A stretch of 64,000 bases of DNA, from positions 147,235-211,234 of the forward strand of contig CAVSNS010000046.1 in the NCBI GenBank assembly GCA_963729325.1, given 5' to 3'. The translations under genes and the position numbers were made by a program. The DNA comes from JABCYV01 sp963729325 (GTDB lineage Bacteria; Acidobacteriota; Terriglobia; Terriglobales; Acidobacteriaceae). Shown in pieces: positions 44,426 through 52,976 of the stretch. The notes under the pieces are model-generated. The model ran no database searches. It saw only the letters and a list, made by a program, of their open reading frames with translations, and had not been told where the DNA came from. Numbering within the stretch: position 1 is the stretch's first letter; every line of letters starts with the position of its first letter.

Positions 44426-45258
44426 TTGGCGCAGCGGCCGATCATCACTCTGACTACTGATTTTGGTCTTAACGATCACTTCGTTGGGACCGTCAAGGGC
44501 GTCATTCTTGGCATCGTGCCCGACGTCGAAATCGTCGACATCTGTCATTCGGTGCAGGCCTTCGATGTCCTGGATGGTGCGCTCACCATCGCCCAAGCCT
44601 ATTCGTACTTCCCTACAAGCACGGTACATCTAGTGGTGGTGGACCCCGGGCGTGGGGACGGAACGTAGGCCGATCCTGGCCAGCACTGAAAAGCATCATT
44701 TCGTGGCGCCTGACAATGGCGTCCTGTCACTTATCTACAGCCGCGAAGAGCGCATGAGCGTTCGACACATCACCGCGGAACACTACAGCCTGCAACCGGT
44801 GAGTAATACCTTCCATGCTCGTGACATTTTCGCTCCAGTGGCGGCGTGGCTGGCCAAAGGAGTGGATACCGAGAAATTCGGCGCGGAAATTGATGATTTC
44901 GTGCGTTTCAATGCGCCCAAGCCCAAGCCCGTGGACGATAAGACACTGCGCGGGGTCGTGCTGAAGGTAGATCGCTTCGGTAATCTCGTCACCAACATCA
45001 CGGCCCGACGACGCTCCCAGTCTTTTCGCGGCGCAGCCTGCGCCGTTCAAGATGCTTGTCGGAAAACGCGAAATCACAGAAATGCACAGCAACTACGCCG
45101 AGGGCGTGCCCGGCGAGGTTTTCGTGATTGCGGGAAGCATGGGGTATCTGGAGATTGCCGCCAATCGCGCATCCGCGGCCCAGATTATCGGAGCCGGCAA
45201 AGGCAGCGATGTGAATGTCACTCTGGAAGGCGCCGCCGCGGCCGGCAACGGGCAATAA
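44426..45258 (+). CDS. SAM hydrolase (DUF62/SAM hydroxide adenosyltransferase), frameshifted
   Basis: About 277 residues over three frames (44426, 44652 and 45052 starts). It opens ITLTTDFGLNDHFVGTVKGV, the SAM-binding signature of the chlorinase/fluorinase-like family. The C-terminal part reads PFKMLVGKREITEMHSNYAE, then VFVIAGSMGYLEIAANRASA. These enzymes cleave SAM to adenosine and methionine using water. The start is TTG with GCGAGGG upstream. Breaks at 44649 (extra G) and 45005 (extra C) are single-base errors: repairing them gives VVVDPGVGTERRP and NITADDAPSLFAAQPAPF. Confidence 0.85.
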
Positions 45259-45262
45259 CTGG

Positions 45263-45340
45263 AATGTCATCCTGAGCACGCGTTAGTTGCGCGGCGAAGG
45301 ACCTGGGCGCGCCGATGCGTGCCCACAAAAGGCGCGCATC
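45263..45340. repeat. Dispersed 'gtcatcctgagc...gaagga' element
   Basis: The segment 'gtcatcctgagc' is followed by GCGGCGAAGGACC. It belongs to a common intergenic element of Acidobacteria-like genomes; its complement occurs at about 12,010 (CTTCGACTTCGCTCAGGATA). It lies between the SAM hydrolase and a minus-strand hypothetical gene. No coding content is seen. Confidence 0.5.
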
Positions 45341-45372
45341 TGGATTTAAACTCCGCCCGACGATCAAGATTC

Positions 45373-45606
45373 CTATAAACTTTTAGGCTTGGGGTGGACG
45401 TAGCGCTCCATCTCCGCCGTCCATTTGAGGAACCGCCAAAGATTGTTTCGCTCCCGCCAGGCGAATTCCCAAAACTCCAGAAAGCCGATTTGCTGCATCT
45501 TCACGCCACAGTAAGTCTCAATTCGCCATAGCAGATACGGACTCCGCCACGGAGCCAGACGGTGGCCTTTGGTCGCGTTCCACAGGAAACGAACTATGTA
45601 GCGCAT
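45373..45606 (-). CDS. Small conserved hypothetical protein (77 aa)
   Basis: A 77-residue basic protein, MRYIVRFLWNATKGHRLAPW at its start, rich in Trp/Arg (FLEFWEFAWRERNNLWRFLK). Arg- and Trp-rich proteins of this pattern recur in Acidobacteria; the function is unknown and may be membrane-surface binding. GGAG lies upstream of the ATG at 45606. A longer start at 45648 is less likely. Confidence 0.6.
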   Translation of the reverse strand: MRYIVRFLWNATKGHRLAPWRSPYLLWRIETYCGVKMQQIGFLEFWEFAWRERNNLWRFLKWTAEMERYVHPKPKSL

Positions 45607-45632
45607 GGGCTCCGGACAGCGATAAAACATCA

Positions 45633-45664
45633 TAACCACAAAGGACACAAAGGTACACGAAGGA
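45633..45664. repeat. Short 'acaaaggacac' repeat
   Basis: ACCACAAAGGACACAAAGGT is an imperfect tandem of ACAAAGGAC/ACAAAGGTAC. This kind of unit recurs as a dispersed non-coding repeat in many soil bacterial genomes. It sits in the gap between two divergent genes. Confidence 0.45.
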
Positions 45665-45750
45665 AAGGCTGTTTCCGGTTAGCTCTCTTGGACTGCTTGC
45701 CGCTGAGTGTGCATGCTAGAATCCATTTTCTTCGCGAGGATTTCTGTTTC

Positions 45751-46107
45751 ATGGCCGAGGAAGACGCCCGGCAGAAAGCCGAAGACTATTACTACGCCGC
45801 TCTCGACCTGGTTGCTGAGGGCGAGCAGGAGCGCGCTTTGGCCGAATACCAGAAATCTCTGGCGGCCGATCCGACTTTTGCCGAAGCGATGCACGGCATG
45901 GCCCGCGTGCTGCAAGACCTCAATCGTCTGGATGAAGCAATTGCCGTCGCCAAGCGTCTGGAGAAGCTCGATCCCGACGATGTTCTGGTTCACACCAGCC
46001 TTTCCGTTCTCTATCAGAAAAAGGGAATGATCCCCGAAGCCGAAGAGGAAGGAAATAAAGCACGGATCTTGGGATGGAAGCAACAGTTGAAGAAAGGCGG
46101 CTCCTAG
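45751..46107 (+). CDS. TPR-repeat protein
   Basis: A 118-residue all-helical protein with three TPR units: KAEDYYYAALDLVAEGEQER, ALAEYQKSLAADPTFAEAMH and VLVHTSLSVLYQKKGMIPEA. It probably mediates protein contacts; no enzymatic motif is seen. The frame reaches 45562, but the ATG at 45751 has GCGAGGA upstream and begins the TPR unit. It lies next to divergent and convergent genes of unrelated function. Confidence 0.85.
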   Translation: MAEEDARQKAEDYYYAALDLVAEGEQERALAEYQKSLAADPTFAEAMHGMARVLQDLNRLDEAIAVAKRLEKLDPDDVLVHTSLSVLYQKKGMIPEAEEEGNKARILGWKQQLKKGGS

Positions 46108-46266
46108 CGTCGAATGGGAGTAGGTCGAGATTAGACTGCGGCGTGTGACGTACGGTTGGAGCCATTTGGCGCTGTCGCTCCCAGTCGAATACGCTTATTC
46201 ATGCAAGCCTACTGAATTTTGGTGAATGCCGCAGTGACCCCATACCAGACGCCCATATTGCGCGCC

Positions 46267-46717
46267 TCAACTGTTACCGGCGCCGTCTGGCCATCCAAAT
46301 TCCTTAGGCACATCGTAGACGACAATGACCGTGTCACCGGACGCGAAGTCAATCTTTCGACCGTCCAGCCCACGCCAATTCTCCCCATTTAGGTTGAGTT
46401 TTCTTTCGATGCGCGTCCCTGCCGCGATCTCATCAAACGCTGGGTTGTTCTTGGTGAAGCCTTGATCGGGATTTTGAAAAAATGTTCCAAGCTGCCCTTT
46501 TCTAATAAGCAAAACACGCCAGCGCGGCTCCCCAGCTGTTGGGTTCCCTCCAAATCCTAATTGCTTCTTTTGAAGAATTGGTAATTCCCACGGTAATTTC
46601 CCCTGAGCGTGATACTTCTACTATGTTTAGCTTGAGGTCATTTGACGTGTCTTTTGCCACAGTAGAGCCATAGAAGAGATTAACGAATACGAGCAGCCCA
46701 CCAAAGAACATTTTCAT
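46267..46717 (-). CDS. Secreted hypothetical protein (frameshifted)
   Basis: About 150 residues. The first frame starts MKMFFGGLLVFVNLFYGSTV with a signal peptide and continues LNIVEVSRSGEITVGITNSS. The second starts LLIRKGQLGTFFQNPDQGFT and ends with DTVIVVYDVPKEFG. The overall shape (beta strands) suggests an immunoglobulin-like fold. One G is missing in a GGGG run near 46530, giving NSWGEPRWRVLL on repair. The ATG at 46717 has a GGAGGTG RBS. No family is recognised. Confidence 0.65.
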
Positions 46718-46776
46718 TGTGGTCACCTCCAATAAACTAACGCCGATTTTTTACAAGGTATAAGTAATTTACTGGC

Positions 46777-47196
46777 GTGAAAAGCTATCGCAAGGAACTT
46801 TGGTTCAACGTGCCCGCACGCCGGGGGTTCGTGAACATCACGGACCAGGTCGAGACGTGTCTTAAAGAAAGCGGTATCACTGAAGGGCTAGCGTTAGTGA
46901 ACGCCATGCATATTACGGCTTCGGTCTTCATCAACGACGACGAATCCGGCCTCCACAAGGATTACGAGAAGTGGCTGGAAAGCCTCGCGCCCCACGCACC
47001 GGTCTCCCAATATCTTCACAACCGCACCGGCGAGGACAATGCCGACGCTCATCTCAAGCGCCAGGTGATGGGTCGTGAGGTCGTCGTAGCCGTCACCAAA
47101 GGCAAACTTGACTTCGGTCCCTGGGAGCAGATTTTTTACGGCGAGTTCGACGGCAAACGGAAAAAGCGGGTGCTGGTAAAGATTATTGGCGAATGA
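46777..47196 (+). CDS. YjbQ/UPF0047 family protein
   Basis: A 139-residue protein, VNITDQVETCLKESGITEGL near the start, with AMHITASVFINDDESGLHKD and the family's HNRTGEDNADAHLKRQVMG His motif. Members of UPF0047 can act as secondary thiamine-phosphate synthases, though their main role is unclear. It forms a trimer in known structures. A GTG is used as the start at 46777. It converges with the pilR gene. Confidence 0.9.
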   Translation: MKSYRKELWFNVPARRGFVNITDQVETCLKESGITEGLALVNAMHITASVFINDDESGLHKDYEKWLESLAPHAPVSQYLHNRTGEDNADAHLKRQVMGREVVVAVTKGKLDFGPWEQIFYGEFDGKRKKRVLVKIIGE

Positions 47197-47216
47197 TGTT
47201 GCGGAATGATCTGCCG

Positions 47217-48618
47217 CTACAAATCGTACTTCTTCACCAAATGCCGGAACGAGCGATAGGAAATCTTCAGGACATCAGCGGCTTTGGTTTGTACTCCATT
47301 GGATTGGGCGAGCGCCGCTGTCAAGAGGGAGCGCTCGACGTCCGCGACATACTTCTCCATGTCAATGCCTTCGGGTAGGACGCTGCCGGGCGCAATCGAC
47401 ATTACTGCGCTCCCCATGCCGCCGACCGCAGCAGCTGCGGCTCGTGCCTTGGGCCGTTCGGCGGGCAGCTCAGCGTGCAGTTCCTCTCCTGTTTCGAGGG
47501 CCACAGCTCGCTCAATAGTATTTTCGAGCTGGCGCACATTGCCTGGCCACTCATAGCCGCATAACGCATCGAGGGAATGTGGTGTAACCCGCAGAATGCT
47601 CTTTCCAGCCGCAGGGGCATACTTCTTGAGGAAATGATTGACCAGCAGGGGAATGTCCTCACGGCGCTCGCGTAAAGGGGGAACGCAAACCGGAATCACG
47701 CTCAAACGGTAATAAAGGTCCTCGCGGAATGTGTTTTCCGCCACCTGCTTGTCGAGATCACGGTTGGTGGCGGCAATCACGCGAACGTCGATGGGAATCT
47801 CCGTCGGTGCCGCCTACCGGGCGCACGCTGCGTTCCTGCAGCACCCGGAGCAACTTGACCTGCATGGTCAGCGTCATCTCGCTGATTTCGTCGAGAAAAA
47901 TCGTTCCCTGATCCGCTACCTCGAACAGCCCGCGCTTGTTCTGATTCGCTCCGGTAAACGCGCCCTTGACGTAACCAAAGAGTTCGCTTTCCAGCAGGGT
48001 CTCTGGGAAAGCTCCGCAGTTGATGGAAACGAAAGGCTCGGTTGCCCGCGGTGAGCATACATGCACGGCACGCGCGACCAATTCCTTGCCGGTACCGCTC
48101 TCACCGTAAATCAAGATCGTGCTCTGGGTGGAAGCGACAGTACGAATGGTCTGCTTGAGTTTTTCCATCGCGGGACTGGCACCGACGATGTTGTCGAGGG
48201 AATTACGCGTCGCGGCATCGCGTTTGAACGCGAAATTCTGCCGGCTCAAGTTCATCTTTTCGAGCGCCCGGTTGATGGCAAGCTTAATTTCGTCCACCAA
48301 CCCAGGCGACTTGCGGATGTAGTCGGTGGCGCCGCCCGCCTTCACCGCCTTGACCGCAGCTTCGTAGTCGTCCACCGCGGTAATCAGAATGACAGCCGAA
48401 TCGGGCGAAACCTGATGCGCGTAGCGCAACACTTCGATGCCATCGGTATGGGGCATCTTGATATCGGTGACAACCACGTCGAACAGAGCGCTGTCGAGTT
48501 TCTTCTTCGCGTCCTCACCAGACTTTACGGTCTCGACTTTGTGACCGTCGCGACGCAGTGCGATGTCCAGCATTTCGCAGATGGAGCGCTCATCGTCGCA
48601 GACCAAAATGTTACCCAT
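47217..48618 (-). CDS. pilR: Sigma-54 response regulator, PilR/NtrC type (frameshifted)
   Basis: About 467 residues over two frames (48618-47758, 47780-47217). A receiver domain with the phospho-Asp in VVVTDIKMPHTDG precedes an AAA+ sigma-54 domain with Walker A GESGTGKE, the GAFTGA loop and Walker B IFLDEIS. A Fis-type helix-turn-helix end follows (VQTKAADVLKISYRSFRHLV). One extra G near 47801 breaks the frame; its removal gives DEIPIDVRVIAATNRDL. It overlaps the kinase gene by eight bases and probably controls pilus genes through sigma-54 promoters. Confidence 0.9.
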
Positions 48619-50326
48619 GCGCGCCGCCTCCTGTTGCCGCCACTGCAGCGTTGCGATCTACACCGATGGGTGTGGAAACGATCTGGCCGCTTTGGCTGCT
48701 TAATTTTGCGGTGGCGCTTTCTGCCGCATCTAGACACCGCAACCGCAGGACGAACACGCTGCCCTGCCCAAGTTTAGAGCGCGCCCAGACTTTGCCTTCG
48801 TGAGCTTGCACAATCTGGTAAACGATGGCCAAACCCAGGCCGGTGCCGCCTTCAAACTGGGACTGGAACGGCTCAAAAACCTTCTCGACAAGCTGCGGGG
48901 CCATGCCGGGTCCGGTGTCGGCAAAGTTGATCTGCCAGTCCTGACCCACCGGTTCGAGAGAAACGCTAAGTGTCCCTCCACTCCTCATGGCGCGCACTGC
49001 ATTTTCGCAAAAATTCCAGAACACCTGCTTGATCTTGTCGCCATCCGCCAGAACAAACGCTTCCCCCACCCCAAAATGCCGCTCAAGGCGGATACCAAGA
49101 TTCTCCGTACTGATGCGGTGTTCGAGCAGGGTGAGCGTGTCATCCAGCAGGAGCAAGAGATCAACTTTGGAGAACTGGTACTGTTTTCCCCGGGAGTATG
49201 ACAAGAAGTCGGTGATGATACCATTCAGCCGCTGTGACTCACGCGTGACAATCTGCAGCAACTGGCGGTGCTCCTCACTCAGATCTGGGATGCCGGAGAG
49301 CATGCTCACCGAACCCGCAATCGAGGTTAGGGGATTGCGGATTTCGTGCGCGATAGCGGCGGCCAGCCGTCCCACGGCAGCCAGCCGATCCTGCATGCGC
49401 AAATCCCGCTCCAGCCGCCGAAGTTCTGTCAAATCATCAAACGTATAAACGCAGCCGATCGACCCGCGGTCGGGAACGGTCAGCGCGGAAGCCATCACCC
49501 GGAAAGTTTTGCGAAAGTTGCTGGTGGGCACAAAACGCACTTCAGCATGCGCGCGCTCAGAACCAACCGCCGGTAGCGGATCGAGAAATAACTGGTCCAC
49601 GGGCTCTCCCAGCAACTGGTGCTCAGAGCGCTCCAAGAACTTCTGCGCAGCGGTGTTGACCAAGGTAATGTATCCATCCAACCCGGTAGTGATCAGTCCA
49701 CCGCTGATCGATTGAATGATGTTTTCGTGCAGGGCTTGCAGGTTTTCCAGCTTGCCGCTGGTATATTTCAGCCTCACGTCAACCTGACGCAATTTCGAAG
49801 CCAATAATCCAGCCAGGTAGGCCACCGCCAGATAGGCGAATAGGTTGATAAAAATGATGGCTTGGAGTGCTCCCATGCCGGGATGAGTCGTGGAGTATGA
49901 CCGAATGAACTCGAAGTAGGTCAGCTCCAGGACAGTGCCATAAAGGATGAAAGCGAGAGCCGCTGTCAGGTAAGCCCAGACCCGCGGTAGCAGGATGCAA
50001 GCCACGATGATGACCAGCGGATACAGGAAGTTCAGCGAGCTATCGACGCCGCCGGTCACGTAAACCACCAAGGTGACAAGAGCTAGGTCAGTGACCACCT
50101 GCAGCAGCGACTGGATGCGGTGCTCCTCCCAGAAGGAAAGCAAGAGCAGGTAAAAGAGCGACATCGTATACCACAGCAACATGACGTCGACGAACAGCCG
50201 CAGCGGCAATGGGGTAGGGGTGAGGCGCGCAACCGCCAATTCGATCCCCAATAAGAATGTCAGGATGATGATGCGGACCTTGACCAGCCAGGCCAGCCCA
50301 AGCCGTTCATCGAACTTGGAATGCAT
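48611..50326 (-). CDS. pilS: PilS-like sensor histidine kinase
   Basis: A 571-residue membrane kinase. Six spans occupy about residues 15-180 (VRIIILTFLLGIELAVARLT, LLWYTMSLFYLLLLSFWEEH and others), as in PilS. A PAS region (NIIQSISGGLITTGLDGYIT) leads to a HisKA domain with the phospho-His in AAIAHEIRNPLTSIAGSVSM and an ATPase with FADTGPGMAPQLVEKVFEPF and GGTGLGLAIV. It likely senses pilin or surface state and phosphorylates the adjacent PilR. It is downstream of pilC. Confidence 0.88.
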   Translation of the reverse strand: MHSKFDERLGLAWLVKVRIIILTFLLGIELAVARLTPTPLPLRLFVDVMLLWYTMSLFYLLLLSFWEEHRIQSLLQVVTDLALVTLVVYVTGGVDSSLNFLYPLVIIVACILLPRVWAYLTAALAFILYGTVLELTYFEFIRSYSTTHPGMGALQAIIFINLFAYLAVAYLAGLLASKLRQVDVRLKYTSGKLENLQALHENIIQSISGGLITTGLDGYITLVNTAAQKFLERSEHQLLGEPVDQLFLDPLPAVGSERAHAEVRFVPTSNFRKTFRVMASALTVPDRGSIGCVYTFDDLTELRRLERDLRMQDRLAAVGRLAAAIAHEIRNPLTSIAGSVSMLSGIPDLSEEHRQLLQIVTRESQRLNGIITDFLSYSRGKQYQFSKVDLLLLLDDTLTLLEHRISTENLGIRLERHFGVGEAFVLADGDKIKQVFWNFCENAVRAMRSGGTLSVSLEPVGQDWQINFADTGPGMAPQLVEKVFEPFQSQFEGGTGLGLAIVYQIVQAHEGKVWARSKLGQGSVFVLRLRCLDAAESATAKLSSQSGQIVSTPIGVDRNAAVAATGGGAHG

Positions 50327-50492
50327 GTCGAATTCAGATCCCCGGCCGTCCGGGCGCTTTCTTCAACGGGAACGCGGCTTGCAGGACAACTTGCAATCCG
50401 TATCAGCGTGAGAGCAGGTCTTCCAACCGGATGGAGGCCGTACTGGCGGTATCCTTCCCGCCAGCTCTTTTATCTCGTCTAACCCTTTGTAT

Positions 50493-51701
50493 TTAGCCCG
50501 CCAGTTTGGCGATCATCGAGAACAGTGGCATGTAGAGCGAAATGACGATGCCTCCGATCATCACACCCAATAGTCCGATGATGACCGGTTCAAGCATGGC
50601 CAGCATGTCCTTGGTGGCGGCGTCGACTTCGTCCTCATAGAAGTCGGCAATCTTCTGCAACATGGCGTCCATGGCACCGGTCGCTTCGCCCACGCCAATC
50701 ATCTGCGTCACCATGTTGGGAAACACCCCGCACTCCCTGAGGGGATCAACAATCGTGCGCCCCTCTTCGATGGCTTTCCGTACCTTCATCAATGCTTCTT
50801 CCAGCACAGCATTCCCGGAAGTCTTGGCCGTAATGCTCAGACCTTCAAGGATGGGAACGCCTGAGGTAATCAGAGTGCCCAGCGTCCGGGTAAAGCGTGC
50901 CACCGCGATCTTGCGCAGCAGCGTCCCGAGTATCGGAAGCTTCAGCAGCACATAGTCGAAGTAGTAGCGGCCTTTGGGGTCCTTGCGGATCTGCTTAAGC
51001 CCGAAGAAGATGCCCACAGTGCCAACAATGAAGAACCACCAGAAATGGCCCACGAACGCGCTCAGGCCCATTACGATACGGGTGGGCAAAGGCAGAGTTA
51101 CACCCAGACCGCTGAATAGGTTGGCGAAGATTGGCACAACCCACTTGAGAAGCGCTCCCACGATCAGGAAGGCCAGCGAAACAACTGATACGGGATAGAT
51201 CAGCGCCGACTTGACCGCCGCTCGCAACTTGACGGCCTTCTCGACGTAAATCGCCAGGCGCTGCAGGATAATGTCCAGGATGCCGCCCGTCTCGCCCGCC
51301 TCCATCATGTTCACCGTCAGGTCGTCGAAGACTTTGGGAAATTGCTTCATGGCGTTGGCGAGCGTGGCGCCGCCTTCCACCGTGGTCCGGACCCCGGTTA
51401 GCGTCTTCTGGAATGTCGGGTTCTCCTGGTTCGCGGCCAAGATCTCCAGGCATTGCACTAGCGGAAGACCAGCGTCAATCATGACCGAGAACTGGCGGAA
51501 GAAGATGGCTATCTCCTTGGTCTTGACCTTGCCCGAGCCAAAAGTCGGCAGGGCAAATTCTTTTCCCTTTTCCCGGATGGCTCCCGGCGTAATACGCTCG
51601 CGACGCAACTGGCTGGCAACCGTTTCCTTGTTGACCGCCGTCCGCTCGCCGCTGATTTTCTCGCCCGATGCATTCTTGCCTGAAAATGTGAAAACTGGCA
51701 T
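50493..51701 (-). CDS. pilC: Type IV pilus platform protein PilC
   Basis: A 402-residue inner-membrane protein of the T2SSF family. It has two repeats of the F domain: FFRQFSVMIDAGLPLVQCLE and FTRTLGTLITSGVPILEGLS, each with the typical GE(T/A)(G/T) loops (MEAGETGGILDIIL, GVGEATGAMDAMLQ). It anchors the PilB and PilT motors. Gene order pilB-pilT-pilC-pilS-pilR is a common pilus operon layout. The end reads GGIVISLYMPLFSMIAKLAG. Confidence 0.97.
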   Translation of the reverse strand: MPVFTFSGKNASGEKISGERTAVNKETVASQLRRERITPGAIREKGKEFALPTFGSGKVKTKEIAIFFRQFSVMIDAGLPLVQCLEILAANQENPTFQKTLTGVRTTVEGGATLANAMKQFPKVFDDLTVNMMEAGETGGILDIILQRLAIYVEKAVKLRAAVKSALIYPVSVVSLAFLIVGALLKWVVPIFANLFSGLGVTLPLPTRIVMGLSAFVGHFWWFFIVGTVGIFFGLKQIRKDPKGRYYFDYVLLKLPILGTLLRKIAVARFTRTLGTLITSGVPILEGLSITAKTSGNAVLEEALMKVRKAIEEGRTIVDPLRECGVFPNMVTQMIGVGEATGAMDAMLQKIADFYEDEVDAATKDMLAMLEPVIIGLLGVMIGGIVISLYMPLFSMIAKLAG

Positions 51702-51824
51702 GGTGTCCTTCTCCTCACTTCTCTAAGTTCCCGTCGGTGCACTATGGTTTCGACCGAAAATTTCAGTTCGGTATGCTCTAAATTTCTTGCCATTCTTACA
51801 ACCACATCGCTGCGTTGACCATGT

Positions 51825-52952
51825 TCAGCGTTTGCCCGGCGCCGCGCCTTTTGCCATGGGGGCCTGGTTGCGGTTCAACAGACCCGCACCGCGGTTGATC
51901 ATCTCGGTCAATTCATCCTGATTGCTGGAGCGAGCCATCGCGACTTCCAGCGTGATCAGTTTCTGGAAATATGCGGTCGCCAGAGCCTGGTTAAACGTTT
52001 GCATGCCGAACTTGTCCTGTCCGGACTGCATGGAGGAATAAATTTGGTGAATCTTATCTTCACGGATCAGGTTGCGGATTGCCGCATTAGGCACCATGAT
52101 TTCCATGCACATGGCGCGGCCTTTACCATCCGCTTTAGGCAGCAAGCTCTGACACATGATGCCTTCGAGCACCAGCGACAATTGCGCCCGGATCTGTGGT
52201 TGCTGGTGTGCCGGGAAGACATCGATGATTCGGTTAATGGTGGATGACGCCGAATTCGTGTGCAACGTACCGAAGGTCAAGTGACCGGTCTCGGCGATGC
52301 GCAGCGCCGACTCAATCGTCTCCAAGTCTCGCATTTCGCCGATCAGCACTACGTCCGGGTCTTCACGCAGGGCAGCTCGCAGCGCGTCGGCAAAACTCTT
52401 GGTATCGGCGTGCAGTTCGCGCTGGTTGACCACGCAATTCTTGTTCATGTGCACGAACTCGATCGGGTCCTCGATAGTGAGGATGTGGTCGTGCCGCTCG
52501 GTGTTGATCTTGTCAATCATCGCCGCCAGGGTCGTCGACTTGCCCGATCCAGTTGGACCGGTGACCAGGACCAGTCCGCGCGGCTTGTCGCACAGTTTGG
52601 TCACAACCGCCGGCAGTCCCAATTGGTTGAAGGATTTGATCTCAAAAGGAATGAGACGGAAAACCGCAGAGGTGGCGCCGCGTTGATTGAACACGTTGGC
52701 ACGGAATCGCGCCAGGCCCTTCAAGCCGAAGGAGAAGTCCAGTTCGAGGTTCTCCTCAAAGCGGTGCTTCTGCGAATCCGTCATCACGCTGTAAGCCAGT
52801 TGCTTGGTTTCCGCCGGCGTCATCTGTGGTAAGTCGAGCGGAACCAAATGCCCGTGCACGCGGATTTGTGGCGGCGAGTTCGTGGTTATATGGAGATCAC
52901 TTCCAGACATCTCCAGCAGTCGTTTCAACAGGTCACTTAATGAGAGCGCCAT
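51825..52952 (-). CDS. pilT: Pilus retraction ATPase PilT
   Basis: A 375-residue hexameric ATPase. It shows Walker A GPTGSGKSTTLAAMI, the Asp box EDPIEF, Walker B VVLIGEMRDLETI and the His box TLHTNSASSTINRI. The C-terminal region includes an AIRNLIREDKIHQIYSSMQS helix. It drives pilus retraction and twitching motility. It is next to pilB, with only 24 bases between them. Confidence 0.97.
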   Translation of the reverse strand: MALSLSDLLKRLLEMSGSDLHITTNSPPQIRVHGHLVPLDLPQMTPAETKQLAYSVMTDSQKHRFEENLELDFSFGLKGLARFRANVFNQRGATSAVFRLIPFEIKSFNQLGLPAVVTKLCDKPRGLVLVTGPTGSGKSTTLAAMIDKINTERHDHILTIEDPIEFVHMNKNCVVNQRELHADTKSFADALRAALREDPDVVLIGEMRDLETIESALRIAETGHLTFGTLHTNSASSTINRIIDVFPAHQQPQIRAQLSLVLEGIMCQSLLPKADGKGRAMCMEIMVPNAAIRNLIREDKIHQIYSSMQSGQDKFGMQTFNQALATAYFQKLITLEVAMARSSNQDELTEMINRGAGLLNRNQAPMAKGAAPGKR

Positions 52953-52976
52953 AGCCTCCCTTTCTATTTCTCAAAC

